Source of the DNA: Synechococcus sp. KORDI-52
GTDB taxonomy: Bacteria; Cyanobacteriota; Cyanobacteriia; PCC-6307; Cyanobiaceae
Assembly: GCF_000737595.1 (NCBI RefSeq)
Contig: NZ_CP006271.1
Location: forward strand, 868,001-932,000
Length of the DNA stretch: 64,000 nucleotides
Direction: 5' to 3'
Part shown: one piece after another, positions 57,489 to 64,000 of the stretch
How positions within the stretch are numbered: position 1 is the first letter of the stretch
Layout: every line of letters starts with the position of its first letter
The notes under the pieces: generated by a model
Told to the model about the DNA's origin: nothing
Databases searched by the model: none
What the model saw: only the letters and a program-made list of their open reading frames with translations
Program-made: the position numbers and the translations under genes

Positions 57489-59468
57489 ATGACTGTTTCT
57501 GCAACGGGTTCGAGCGCCGGGCTTCGCGGCCAGCTCAACAAGCTCCGCAACCTGGCTCAACCCTTCTTTCTCCCCCTCGATCAGGCCACGGGGAGGCAAT
57601 TCACTGGTCTGTTAATTGCCCTGCTGTTCTGTGTGGGCGGCCTTGTGCTTGTCGCTCTCACTGGGTTGACAGGCTTATCACAACAGATACTCCCGGATTT
57701 CACCGACAAATACTTCGGGGGTGTCGCTGAAACGATCAACACGATCTGGAGTGGTTGGTGGGGAATTGCATTCAGCGCTCTTTTCCTGATCGGCGTCGCT
57801 TCATTCATCGTGATGCGTCAGCAGCTGCGTGGTCGTCGTTGGCTGCACTGGCTGATGCTTGGTGCGATTGTGCTGATGCTGCTCACTGTGAATGGGATCA
57901 ATGCAGGAATTGGCTTTATTGCGCGTGATTTGACCAACGCCCTCGTTGCGAAGCAAGAAGAGGGTTTCTATCGAATTCTGATTATTTATGCCTGCTGCTT
58001 TGTCGTTGCTCTCCCGATTCGCACGGCGCAGATTTTTTTCACGCTGAAGCTTGGTTTGGTTTGGCGTGACTGGCTTTCGCGCAGTCTTATTGGTGATTAC
58101 ATGCGTAATCGCGCCTACTATGTACTGAATCCAAACGATGAGCAGGCGACTGATCTTGACAACCCAGACCAGCGCATAACTGATGATACGCGGTCTTTTA
58201 CTGCCCAAAGTCTTCAATTCACGCTTGGGATCTTCGACGCGCTTTTGACCTTCTCTCTGAATATTTTGATTCTGTGGAGTATCAGCCAGAAGCTCACTCT
58301 TGCCTTATTTGCCTACGCCATAGTATCGACAACAGTTCTTGTGGTTGCGGGTCGACGGTTGGTCAGGATTAACTACGACCAGCTGCGCTACGAAGCTGAT
58401 TTTCGATATGGTCTTGTCCATATAAGAGATAATGCTGAATCCATTGCTTTTTATTCGGGTGAAGAGCCTGAGCGGCAAGAGACAAGCCGGCGTCTGGGTT
58501 CAGTTGTCCGCAACTTTAATCTTTTGATTGTTTGGCAGGTCATCATCAGCGCGATGCAAAGATCTGTTGGATATGCGGGTGTGTTCTTCCCGTATTTGGT
58601 GATGGCTGGACCATACTTTTCTGGTGAGGTTGATTATGGACGATTTATCCAGGCAGGTTTTGCCTTCAATATGGTTGAGGGCTCCCTTTTGTTTGTGGTC
58701 AATCGAATTGATGAATTGGCCCAATTCACTGCTGGTGTAGGCCGTCTTGAAGGTTTTCAGAGCAAAGTCGAGCAGGTCGGTCGTGAGGTCGAACCTGCTG
58801 TTTCAACGGGATCAGACGCCATCGTCGTTCGACATGCGGATCTCACGCCTCCAGGGGGGCAGCAGCCGATTCTCCGGGATTTGAGCTTGAGCATTGGAGA
58901 AGCAGACCGTCTTTTGGTGGTCGGTCCATCCGGTTGTGGCAAGACGTCCTTGCTGCGGATGATCAGTGGTTTGTGGGCGCCCAGCCATGGATCGGTTGAG
59001 CGCCCGGAAACAGGCGAGCTTTTGTTTATCCCGCAAAAGCCTTACATGCTGTTGGGCACGTTGCGGGAGCAGCTCTGTTACCCCACGGATGAAACCCGCT
59101 TCAGTGATGACCAGCTGCATCACGTTTTGGAAGAAGTCAACCTCGGGAGTCTCCTGAAGCGCTATCCCGATCTGCAGGTCAAGCAGGATTGGCCTCGGAT
59201 TCTCTCTTTGGGCGAGCAGCAAAGGTTGGCCTTCGGTCGCCTCCTGCTCAATGCTCCCCGCTTTGTTGTGTTGGATGAAGCCACAAGCGCCTTGGATGTG
59301 GCGACTGAAGAGCATTTGTATTCCTTGCTCCATCAGCGGGATCTTGCTGTGGTCAGCATTGGTCATCGCCCCACGCTGAAGTCATTTCATGACTCGGTTC
59401 TTGAGCTGAGTGGACATGGAGACTGGCGGCTGATCCCGGCGACCAGCTATGACTTCGGGCGTTCCTGA
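57489..59468 (+). CDS. ABC transporter, SbmA/BacA-like with fused ATPase
   Basis: A 659-residue protein: about six membrane segments in residues 30-310 in the SbmA/BacA-type fold (GVAETINTIWSGWWGIAFSA, RLGLVWRDWLSR-like sequence, DQRITDDTRSFTAQSL), then an ATPase domain with GPSGCGKTSLLRMISG, LSLGEQQRLAFGRLLL and VLDEATSALD. Such transporters carry peptides or cobalamin; the substrate is open. An hli gene follows by 9 bases. Confidence 0.88.
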   Translation: MTVSATGSSAGLRGQLNKLRNLAQPFFLPLDQATGRQFTGLLIALLFCVGGLVLVALTGLTGLSQQILPDFTDKYFGGVAETINTIWSGWWGIAFSALFLIGVASFIVMRQQLRGRRWLHWLMLGAIVLMLLTVNGINAGIGFIARDLTNALVAKQEEGFYRILIIYACCFVVALPIRTAQIFFTLKLGLVWRDWLSRSLIGDYMRNRAYYVLNPNDEQATDLDNPDQRITDDTRSFTAQSLQFTLGIFDALLTFSLNILILWSISQKLTLALFAYAIVSTTVLVVAGRRLVRINYDQLRYEADFRYGLVHIRDNAESIAFYSGEEPERQETSRRLGSVVRNFNLLIVWQVIISAMQRSVGYAGVFFPYLVMAGPYFSGEVDYGRFIQAGFAFNMVEGSLLFVVNRIDELAQFTAGVGRLEGFQSKVEQVGREVEPAVSTGSDAIVVRHADLTPPGGQQPILRDLSLSIGEADRLLVVGPSGCGKTSLLRMISGLWAPSHGSVERPETGELLFIPQKPYMLLGTLREQLCYPTDETRFSDDQLHHVLEEVNLGSLLKRYPDLQVKQDWPRILSLGEQQRLAFGRLLLNAPRFVVLDEATSALDVATEEHLYSLLHQRDLAVVSIGHRPTLKSFHDSVLELSGHGDWRLIPATSYDFGRS

Positions 59469-59477
59469 ACCGGCCGG

Positions 59478-59678
59478 ATGACCTCCACCCGCCAGACCCC
59501 TGACACCACGTCCGTTCCGGAGACGTCTGCCACCACCAACGATGTCCCGGCCTTCGGCTGGAGTGGCTACGCCGAGCGGGTGAATGGCCGCTTCGCCATG
59601 GTGGGTTTTGTGGCGGTGCTGCTGATCGAGGTGCTCAGCGGAGACACCTTTCTGCACTGGGCGGGGCTGCTGCCCTGA
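59478..59678 (+). CDS. hli: High-light-inducible protein
   Basis: A 66-residue protein with a Thr/Ser-rich N-terminal stretch then the chlorophyll-binding helix: ERVNGRFAMVGFVAVLLIEV, with the ExxNGRxAM signature. Its start is 9 bases after the ABC transporter stop, so the two share a transcript, unlike the solitary hli at 6503. Confidence 0.92.
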   Translation: MTSTRQTPDTTSVPETSATTNDVPAFGWSGYAERVNGRFAMVGFVAVLLIEVLSGDTFLHWAGLLP

Positions 59679-60155
59679 TCAGGGCAGCCGGATCAGATCC
59701 ACGTCCCAGCGTCCGTTGCGGCTCACCTGCACCGCCAGTCGCCGCCCGGATCCGTCCAGGCTGACGCTGCGGGGCACACCCGGTGGATCCAGGGGCAACC
59801 GTTGCGTCGCCCCGGCGTCGCGCCGGTAGAGCACCAGTTCCGTGCGGTCCTCCCGTTGCTGGACCACGGCCAGGCGTTGCCCATCGGCACTCACGCTGAC
59901 GCTGATCGGTTGAGCATCAGCACGGTTGAGGCCCGGCAGGGGCACGGGGCTACGGCGGCGCAGGTCGATCAGTTCGACCCGCTCCCGTCCGTTGCGTTGG
60001 CCCAGGCTGGCCAGCCAGCGTCCCCCCAGGGAGGGATCCCGCCGGCTGTTCACGGATTGCCGCAGCAGGCCGTTGAGATCAGGCCGGGGGGTGGGCCTGG
60101 GGCTGCTGCATCCGGTCACCAACGCCAGGCTGAAGAGCAGAGCTACGCGGATCAT
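59679..60155 (-). CDS. TolB-like small lipoprotein, downstream copy
   Basis: A 158-residue protein with a lipoprotein signal (LFSLALVTGCSS), then repeats of the TolB/WD-type propeller blade: LGGRWLASLGQRNGRERVEL, VSADGQRLAVVQQREDRTEL and LDGSGRRLAVQVSRNGRWDV. Only about three blades, so half a propeller. Its ATG overlaps the stop of a similar gene. Likely anchored in the membrane facing the periplasm. Confidence 0.75.
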   Translation of the reverse strand: MIRVALLFSLALVTGCSSPRPTPRPDLNGLLRQSVNSRRDPSLGGRWLASLGQRNGRERVELIDLRRRSPVPLPGLNRADAQPISVSVSADGQRLAVVQQREDRTELVLYRRDAGATQRLPLDPPGVPRSVSLDGSGRRLAVQVSRNGRWDVDLIRLP

Positions 60156-60682
60156 GGCTCTGATGGCAAGACCGGTGTGGAGAGGCTCTGCCCCGGAGGA
60201 CGGTCCGGCTCGAGCAGATCACTCAGATCCAGCAGCTCCACGCGCCACCGGCCCTGATCCGTCACCTGCAGGGCGATCTGCTGGGCATCCGGCGCCAGGC
60301 TGAGCTGCACTGGGTCTCGGCCCCCCGGCAGCGGCAGGGGGTGGATCCGTCCGTTCAGACGGTCAGTTACCACCGCAAGTCGCCGACGCCCCCGCTGGGT
60401 AATCGCTGCGAGGTAACGACCGTTCCAGCTCAGGGAGGGGGAGCTGTGGGGCTGATGACGGCTCAGCTGAGGAAGAGACACCAACGATCCGTCGCTCAGG
60501 CGGCGGAGCTGCACCGTGAGCCGGCCGCCGCGATCGCTGACAACCGCCAGCCACTCACCACTGCCACTCAGGGCTGGGGCCTGCTGACTGGCGGCGAGTA
60601 AGCCACCACCGGCCCGTTCACTGCGACCGTTGCAGCCCGCCAACGCCAGGCTGGCGAGCAGGATGAGCAGTGGGCGAGGCAA
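60152..60682 (-). CDS. TolB-like small lipoprotein, upstream copy
   Basis: A 176-residue protein with a lipobox (LASLALAGCNG) and blade repeats like its neighbour: LSGSGEWLAVVSDRGGRLTV, LSWNGRYLAAITQRGRRRLA and LAPDAQQIALQVTDQGRWRV. The two are probably tandem duplicates. It starts 5 bases after the Ycf66 stop on the same strand, so ycf66 and both lipoproteins share an operon. Confidence 0.75.
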   Translation of the reverse strand: MPRPLLILLASLALAGCNGRSERAGGGLLAASQQAPALSGSGEWLAVVSDRGGRLTVQLRRLSDGSLVSLPQLSRHQPHSSPSLSWNGRYLAAITQRGRRRLAVVTDRLNGRIHPLPLPGGRDPVQLSLAPDAQQIALQVTDQGRWRVELLDLSDLLEPDRPPGQSLSTPVLPSEP

Positions 60683-60687
60683 CTGGT

Positions 60688-61608
60688 TCAGTCGTCGAAG
60701 CGGGAGCTGTTGTCCCGCGGTCGTTCAGACGCGGGCCGTGAGCTGCGGGGGGGTTGGCGGTTGCTGCTGGGCCGGTTCGAGGCCAGCGGCGGCTCAGCGG
60801 ATCGTCTGGAGTCGTTCCCGGCGCCTGGGCTGGAGCTGGGGCGTCCGCGGTTTGGCGCTGTGCCGCTGCGGCTTGGGCTGAAGGCTGCATCCTCAGCTCC
60901 GGACACAGCAGGCTTACCGGCGGGCCGTTCGGATCGGCCCAGTGGACGGCTGCCGCGGCGTTGATCGTCCCGTTCCGTACGCCTGGATCCGAAGTCGGGT
61001 CGACGCTCATCTTGAGCTTCACCGGCCCGGAAGCGGGCCATGCGGCGGGAGCGTTCGTCGTCTTGGTTCCAACCGGTATCGCCTTGCTCGCGTCCTGAGG
61101 AGCGACGGCTGGCCGCTTCCTCTGGAATGGCTGCACGGCTTGTGCGCCGTGGTCTGTAGAACTCCTCTTCGGGCCTTTCGTCGGCGTCGTTGTCTCGGCC
61201 GGAGAAGCGCCGCCGCACCGGCTGGGGTTCGTCAAAACGGTCGTAGCCACCGTCATCCCAGCCGCCTCTTAGGCCTCCTGGGTTGTCGCCGCGGACCGGG
61301 GCGGGTTCGTCATCGAAATAGGCGGAGCGCCGCGCCTGTTCGGTGGCGACGCCGCGCAGGCGCACGCTTTCGTAGGCAAAGAACACCGTGGTGCCTGCAA
61401 GCAGGAACTGGCCGAACTGAAGAATCGGGTCGAGGCGCCATCCCTGGAAAAAAAGGATTCCGCCGCACAGCAGCCCGATGGCGGCGAAGAAGACGTCGTA
61501 ATCCCGTGCGAGGGCGGGCTTGAACGACCGCATGAAGTAGAGCAAAGCACCGCCAACGGCCAAGACAATGCCGACGATGCTGGCCCAGTTGAGACTGGCG
61601 TTAACCAA
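60688..61608 (-). CDS. ycf66: Ycf66 family membrane protein
   Basis: A 306-residue protein starting at TTG 61608. The first 100 residues hold three hydrophobic segments with the Ycf66 pattern (WASIVGIVLAVGGALLYFMR, then FAAIGLLCGGILFFQGWRLD PILQFGQFLLAG); the rest is a long Arg/Asp/Ser/Pro-rich disordered tail with many DDE and RRS runs. Ycf66 is a plastid/cyanobacterial photosynthesis-linked protein of unknown role. The tail is unusually long and charged. Confidence 0.88.
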   Translation of the reverse strand: MVNASLNWASIVGIVLAVGGALLYFMRSFKPALARDYDVFFAAIGLLCGGILFFQGWRLDPILQFGQFLLAGTTVFFAYESVRLRGVATEQARRSAYFDDEPAPVRGDNPGGLRGGWDDGGYDRFDEPQPVRRRFSGRDNDADERPEEEFYRPRRTSRAAIPEEAASRRSSGREQGDTGWNQDDERSRRMARFRAGEAQDERRPDFGSRRTERDDQRRGSRPLGRSERPAGKPAVSGAEDAAFSPSRSGTAPNRGRPSSSPGAGNDSRRSAEPPLASNRPSSNRQPPRSSRPASERPRDNSSRFDD

Positions 61609-61657
61609 AGCTCTGCTCCCGCTTGGGACTCAGTCTACGAGGGCCGCCAGGGGCGGA

Positions 61658-61780
61658 TCAGAGCTTGCGGTCGACGCGGTCGGTCTGGCTCAGCAGGATC
61701 AGGGCGATGGTGGCGGGAATTACGACGATCACACCTCCCCAAACGAGGCTGCTCAGAAAGTTGGAGAGGGAGGGGGTCAT
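61658..61780 (-). CDS. psbX: Photosystem II protein PsbX
   Basis: A 40-residue single-helix subunit: [20 protein letters not shown], then [20 protein letters not shown]. The TPSLxxFxxSL start and the I-x-x-PxTIAL-x-x-SQ pattern match PsbX of marine Synechococcus. It sits at the periphery of photosystem II and aids quinone exchange. ATG at 61780. It lies 49 bases upstream of ycf66 on the same strand, a known picocyanobacterial neighbourhood. Confidence 0.95.
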   Translation of the reverse strand: MTPSLSNFLSSLVWGGVIVVIPATIALILLSQTDRVDRKL

Positions 61781-61842
61781 GGGGTTGCTTCTGTCTGCGT
61801 CAAAGCCGCGATGATCTTAAGGAGCGATGCCGTCTTTCTACG

Positions 61843-62190
61843 ATGAGGGGACGATTTGCTTTGAGGTTTGTGACGCCGCTGCTGCTCCAGGCCTTGCCAG
61901 CCCTTCATCTGATCCTGGGCATCCTGTTGACGGCCTGGACCCTGGCCTTCCTGCTACGCATCGTGCTCACCTGGTATCCCCAGGTCGACCTGAGCCAGGG
62001 CTCCTGGCCCCTGGTGGCCTGGCCGACGGAGCCGGTGCTCTCGCTCAGTCGTCGGATCATTGCCCCGATCGGTGGAGTTGATGTCACTCCGGTGATCTGG
62101 GTTGGATTGATCAGTCTCGTGCGCGAGCTGCTCGTCGGTCAGCAGGGCCTGCTCTCTCAAATCCTGATGCATGCCCAGGCGGTTGCCTGA
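61843..62190 (+). CDS. YggT family (Ycf19-like) membrane protein
   Basis: A 115-residue protein with two hydrophobic segments (about 19-45 and 81-98) and the family's conserved parts: RIVLTWYPQVD and EPVLSLSRRIIAPIGGVDVTPV. YggT/Ycf19 proteins help thylakoid protein arrangement and chromosome/nucleoid organisation in cyanobacteria (CcmI/Cc-type roles are debated). ATG 61843 is divergent from psbX by 62 bases. Confidence 0.9.
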   Translation: MRGRFALRFVTPLLLQALPALHLILGILLTAWTLAFLLRIVLTWYPQVDLSQGSWPLVAWPTEPVLSLSRRIIAPIGGVDVTPVIWVGLISLVRELLVGQQGLLSQILMHAQAVA

Positions 62191-62192
62191 GC

Positions 62193-63539
62193 TCAGGGCA
62201 GCATTTCCTGCTCCACGAACTTGGTGTGTACATCGCCGTTGATGAACTCCGGCCGATCCAGCATCTCAAGATGGAACTCCACTGTTGTGGGAATTCCGGT
62301 GACTGCACACTCATTCAGGGCCCGCTTCATCCGTGTCATGGCGTGTTCGCGGTCCTTGCCCCAGACGATCAGCTTGCCGATCAGCGAGTCGTAGAAGGGA
62401 GGGATGTCATATCCCGTGTAGACGTGGCTGTCGACCCGAACGCCTGGACCTCCGGGCGGTAGCCATCCCGTGATGCGTCCGGGGGCGGGACGGAAGTTGT
62501 GCCGGGCATCTTCGGCGTTGATCCGGCATTCGATCGCATGGCCGCTGAGCTGGATCTCCTCCTGTCGGACACTGATCGGTTCGCCACCAGCAATGCGCAA
62601 CTGCTCGGCGATCAGGTCAACACCGGTGACCATTTCGGTCACCGGATGCTCCACCTGGATCCGGGTGTTCATCTCCATGAAGTAGAAGCCACCGCTGCGA
62701 TCCAGCAGAAATTCCACCGTTCCGGCACCTTCGTAGTTGATGCTTCGGGCGGCAGCAACGGCGGCTTCGCCCATGCGGCGGCGAAGGTCGGGATCCAGGG
62801 CCGGGCTGGGGGCTTCCTCCAGCAGTTTCTGGTGACGGCGCTGGATCGAGCAGTCCCGTTCACCAAGGTGCACCACGTTGCCATGGCGGTCGGCCAGCAC
62901 CTGCACTTCCACGTGGCGGGGCCGATCGATGAATTTCTCCATGTAGAGGCCTGGGTTGCCGAAGGCGGCTTCCGCTTCGCCTTGGGCTGCTTTGTACAGG
63001 CTCTCCAGCTGACTGGCGTCTGGCACCAGGCGCATGCCGCGACCACCGCCGCCGGCGGTGGCCTTGATCATCACGGGATAGCCCATCTCCTCGGCCAGGG
63101 CGGCGGCTTGGTTCGTACTGCTGAGCAGACCTTCACTGCCGGGCACCGTGGGAACGCCCACCGATTGCATGGTCGTTTTGGCGGTCGACTTGTCCCCCAT
63201 CGAGCGGATCGCGTGGGGTGACGGTCCAACGAAGGTGAGGCCGTGATCCCGGCACATTTCGGCAAACTTGTCGTTCTCCGCCAAGAAGCCGTAACCGGGG
63301 TGGATGGCATCAGCTCCGCGGGAGGTGGCGGCCGCCAGGATGTTGGGAATGTTGAGGTAGCTCTTGCTGCTCAGGGCCTCGCCCACGCAGACCGCTTCAT
63401 CGGCGAGCTGCACGTGCAGAGCGTCCTTATCAACGGAGCTGTACACCGCAACCGTGGCGATGCCGAGCTCGCGGCAGCTTCGAATGATCCGGAGGGCAAT
63501 CTCGCCGCGGTTGGCGATCAGCACTTTGCCGATGGGCAT
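62193..63539 (-). CDS. accC: Acetyl-CoA carboxylase biotin carboxylase subunit
   Basis: A 448-residue ATP-grasp enzyme that carboxylates biotin for fatty-acid synthesis. It begins [20 protein letters not shown], has the ATP-binding [15 protein letters not shown] (about residues 158-172), the [19 protein letters not shown] catalytic block and a normal end. Length is normal. Its stop lies 2 bases from the convergent YggT stop. Confidence 0.97.
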   Translation of the reverse strand: MPIGKVLIANRGEIALRIIRSCRELGIATVAVYSSVDKDALHVQLADEAVCVGEALSSKSYLNIPNILAAATSRGADAIHPGYGFLAENDKFAEMCRDHGLTFVGPSPHAIRSMGDKSTAKTTMQSVGVPTVPGSEGLLSSTNQAAALAEEMGYPVMIKATAGGGGRGMRLVPDASQLESLYKAAQGEAEAAFGNPGLYMEKFIDRPRHVEVQVLADRHGNVVHLGERDCSIQRRHQKLLEEAPSPALDPDLRRRMGEAAVAAARSINYEGAGTVEFLLDRSGGFYFMEMNTRIQVEHPVTEMVTGVDLIAEQLRIAGGEPISVRQEEIQLSGHAIECRINAEDARHNFRPAPGRITGWLPPGGPGVRVDSHVYTGYDIPPFYDSLIGKLIVWGKDREHAMTRMKRALNECAVTGIPTTVEFHLEMLDRPEFINGDVHTKFVEQEMLP

Positions 63540-63617
63540 CCCGCAGCATGTTCAGGCTTGACGCCGGATCGTATCAGCGACGACCGATGAACCAGAGGGG
63601 GGCTCGCCCCCGCCCGG

Positions 63618-63623
63618 TATGAT
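63618..63623 (+). promoter_or_regulatory. Possible -10 box of the tRNA-Leu gene
   Basis: TATGAT lies 37 bases before the tRNA gene. No good -35 box is seen, so this is tentative. Confidence 0.3.
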
Positions 63624-63660
63624 CTGGTCTCGACGACGCCCGAGCGGCGCAGTCGACCAC

Positions 63661-63742
63661 GCGGATGTGGTGGAATTGGTAGACACGCACGTTTGAGGGG
63701 CGTGTGGCTTCGGCCTTGCGAGTTCAAGTCTCGCCATCCGCA
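63661..63742 (+). tRNA. tRNA-Leu (anticodon GAG)
   Basis: An 82-base type II tRNA: acceptor GCGGATG pairs with CATCCGC, the D-arm has TGGAATTGGTAGACAC, the anticodon stem CACGT/GCGTG encloses TTGAGGG with GAG, a variable arm GGCTTCGGCCTT is present and the T-arm GCGAGTTCAAGTCTCGC is standard. CCA is not encoded beyond the final CA-like bases. Confidence 0.95.
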
Positions 63743-63751
63743 TTTTTTCCT

Positions 63752-64000
63752 TTGGTTCGTCCCCACGCACCTGAACCAGGACCGGCCGTTGTTCTTGTTT
63801 CGAACGGTCCTGGTGAACTGAGCACCTGGGTCCGCCCCCTGGCCCAACGGCTGCACGCCAATCTCCGTCTGCGCCCCCGGTCGTCAAAGGCACCAGCATC
63901 CCTGCATCTGGTGTTGGTGCCCTGCCCCAACGCCACCGGCCAGGAGCGGGCAGCGGCGGAACCCTGGGGCTTGTTCGAGCGCATCGTTCCGGCAGGACGC
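63752..64000 (+). CDS. Lipid-A-disaccharide synthase-like protein (5' part)
   Basis: The gene runs off the window; 83 codons are seen. A TTG start at 63752 gives MVRPHAPEPGPAVVLVSNGP, followed by GELSTWVRPLAQRLHANL and LHLVLVPCPNATGQERAAAE. The SNGPGELSTWVRPLA motif recalls the N-terminal domain of cyanobacterial glycosyltransferase-like proteins related to LpxB. Assignment is by pattern, without the catalytic C-terminal half. Confidence 0.6.
   Translation, partial: MVRPHAPEPGPAVVLVSNGPGELSTWVRPLAQRLHANLRLRPRSSKAPASLHLVLVPCPNATGQERAAAEPWGLFERIVPAGR

Noticed and set aside
63597-63612. GGGGGC / GCCCCC hairpin before the tRNA gene
   Set aside because: No T run follows, so I do not call a terminator.

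Overview
The window comes from a marine picocyanobacterium, most probably a Synechococcus of the marine cluster. The evidence is photosynthesis genes of the oxygenic type (psbX, ycf66, two high-light-inducible proteins, ferredoxin-thioredoxin reductase), phycobilisome genes (a rod-core linker and a CpcS-type lyase, which argue against most Prochlorococcus), GC-rich coding sequence, very short spacers, and frequent GTG/TTG starts. Family calls rest on motifs read by eye; no search was run.

Layout. 1-3100: 3' part of an rRNA operon (23S without its 5' end, 5S, terminator). 3135-6643: YihY protein, small membrane proteins, exonuclease VII (xseA/xseB) and an hli gene. 6732-14650: hrpB helicase, several small unknown proteins, a DegP/HtrA protease, an ABC-F ATPase, a Nif11-like peptide and a ribbon-helix-helix protein. 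14647-22591: a tight six-gene minus-strand run, ndbB-hflX-DASS transporter-ktrB-ktrA-anmK. 22659-26012: PAPS reductase, pantothenate kinase, peroxiredoxin Q, a pilin-sized unknown protein, and a secreted DUF1400 protein with strongly biased codons. 26060-33234: a RarA/MgsA fusion protein, then an RND efflux pair with a small membrane protein. 33311-38823: phosphoglucomutase, small secreted proteins, a phospholipase-D-like protein with an EF-hand loop, and a DUF4912 protein. 39002-40474: phycobilisome genes cpcG and cpcS. 40555-46786: sufR, divergent from ftrC-sufB-sufC-sufD-sufS for iron-sulfur cluster assembly. 46938-51361: a second RND pump whose DNA is visibly AT-rich, a likely acquired island. 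51757-57464: S9 peptidase, peptide deformylase, DUF3747 protein, ComM-like ATPase, HIT protein. 57489-64000: SbmA-like ABC transporter, hli, two tandem small lipoproteins, ycf66, psbX, YggT/Ycf19, accC, tRNA-Leu(GAG), and the start of a lipid-A-disaccharide-synthase-like gene.

Functional links: sufR-ftrC-sufBCDS joins Fe-S assembly to a 4Fe-4S photosynthetic enzyme. The ktrB/ktrA and DASS genes form an ion-transport block with a type II NADH dehydrogenase. The 59.5-62.2 kb stretch holds thylakoid and photosystem small proteins. The best candidates for new biology are the extra hydrophobic insert in both RND pumps, the acquired RND island with an inverted repeat at its edge, the EF-hand phospholipase-D-like protein, the stand-alone cysteine-rich DUF1400 protein with a U-rich leader, the tandem half-propeller lipoproteins next to ycf66, and several tiny genes (34, 46, 49, 58, 62 and 76 aa). 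No CRISPR array, transposase or integrase was seen.
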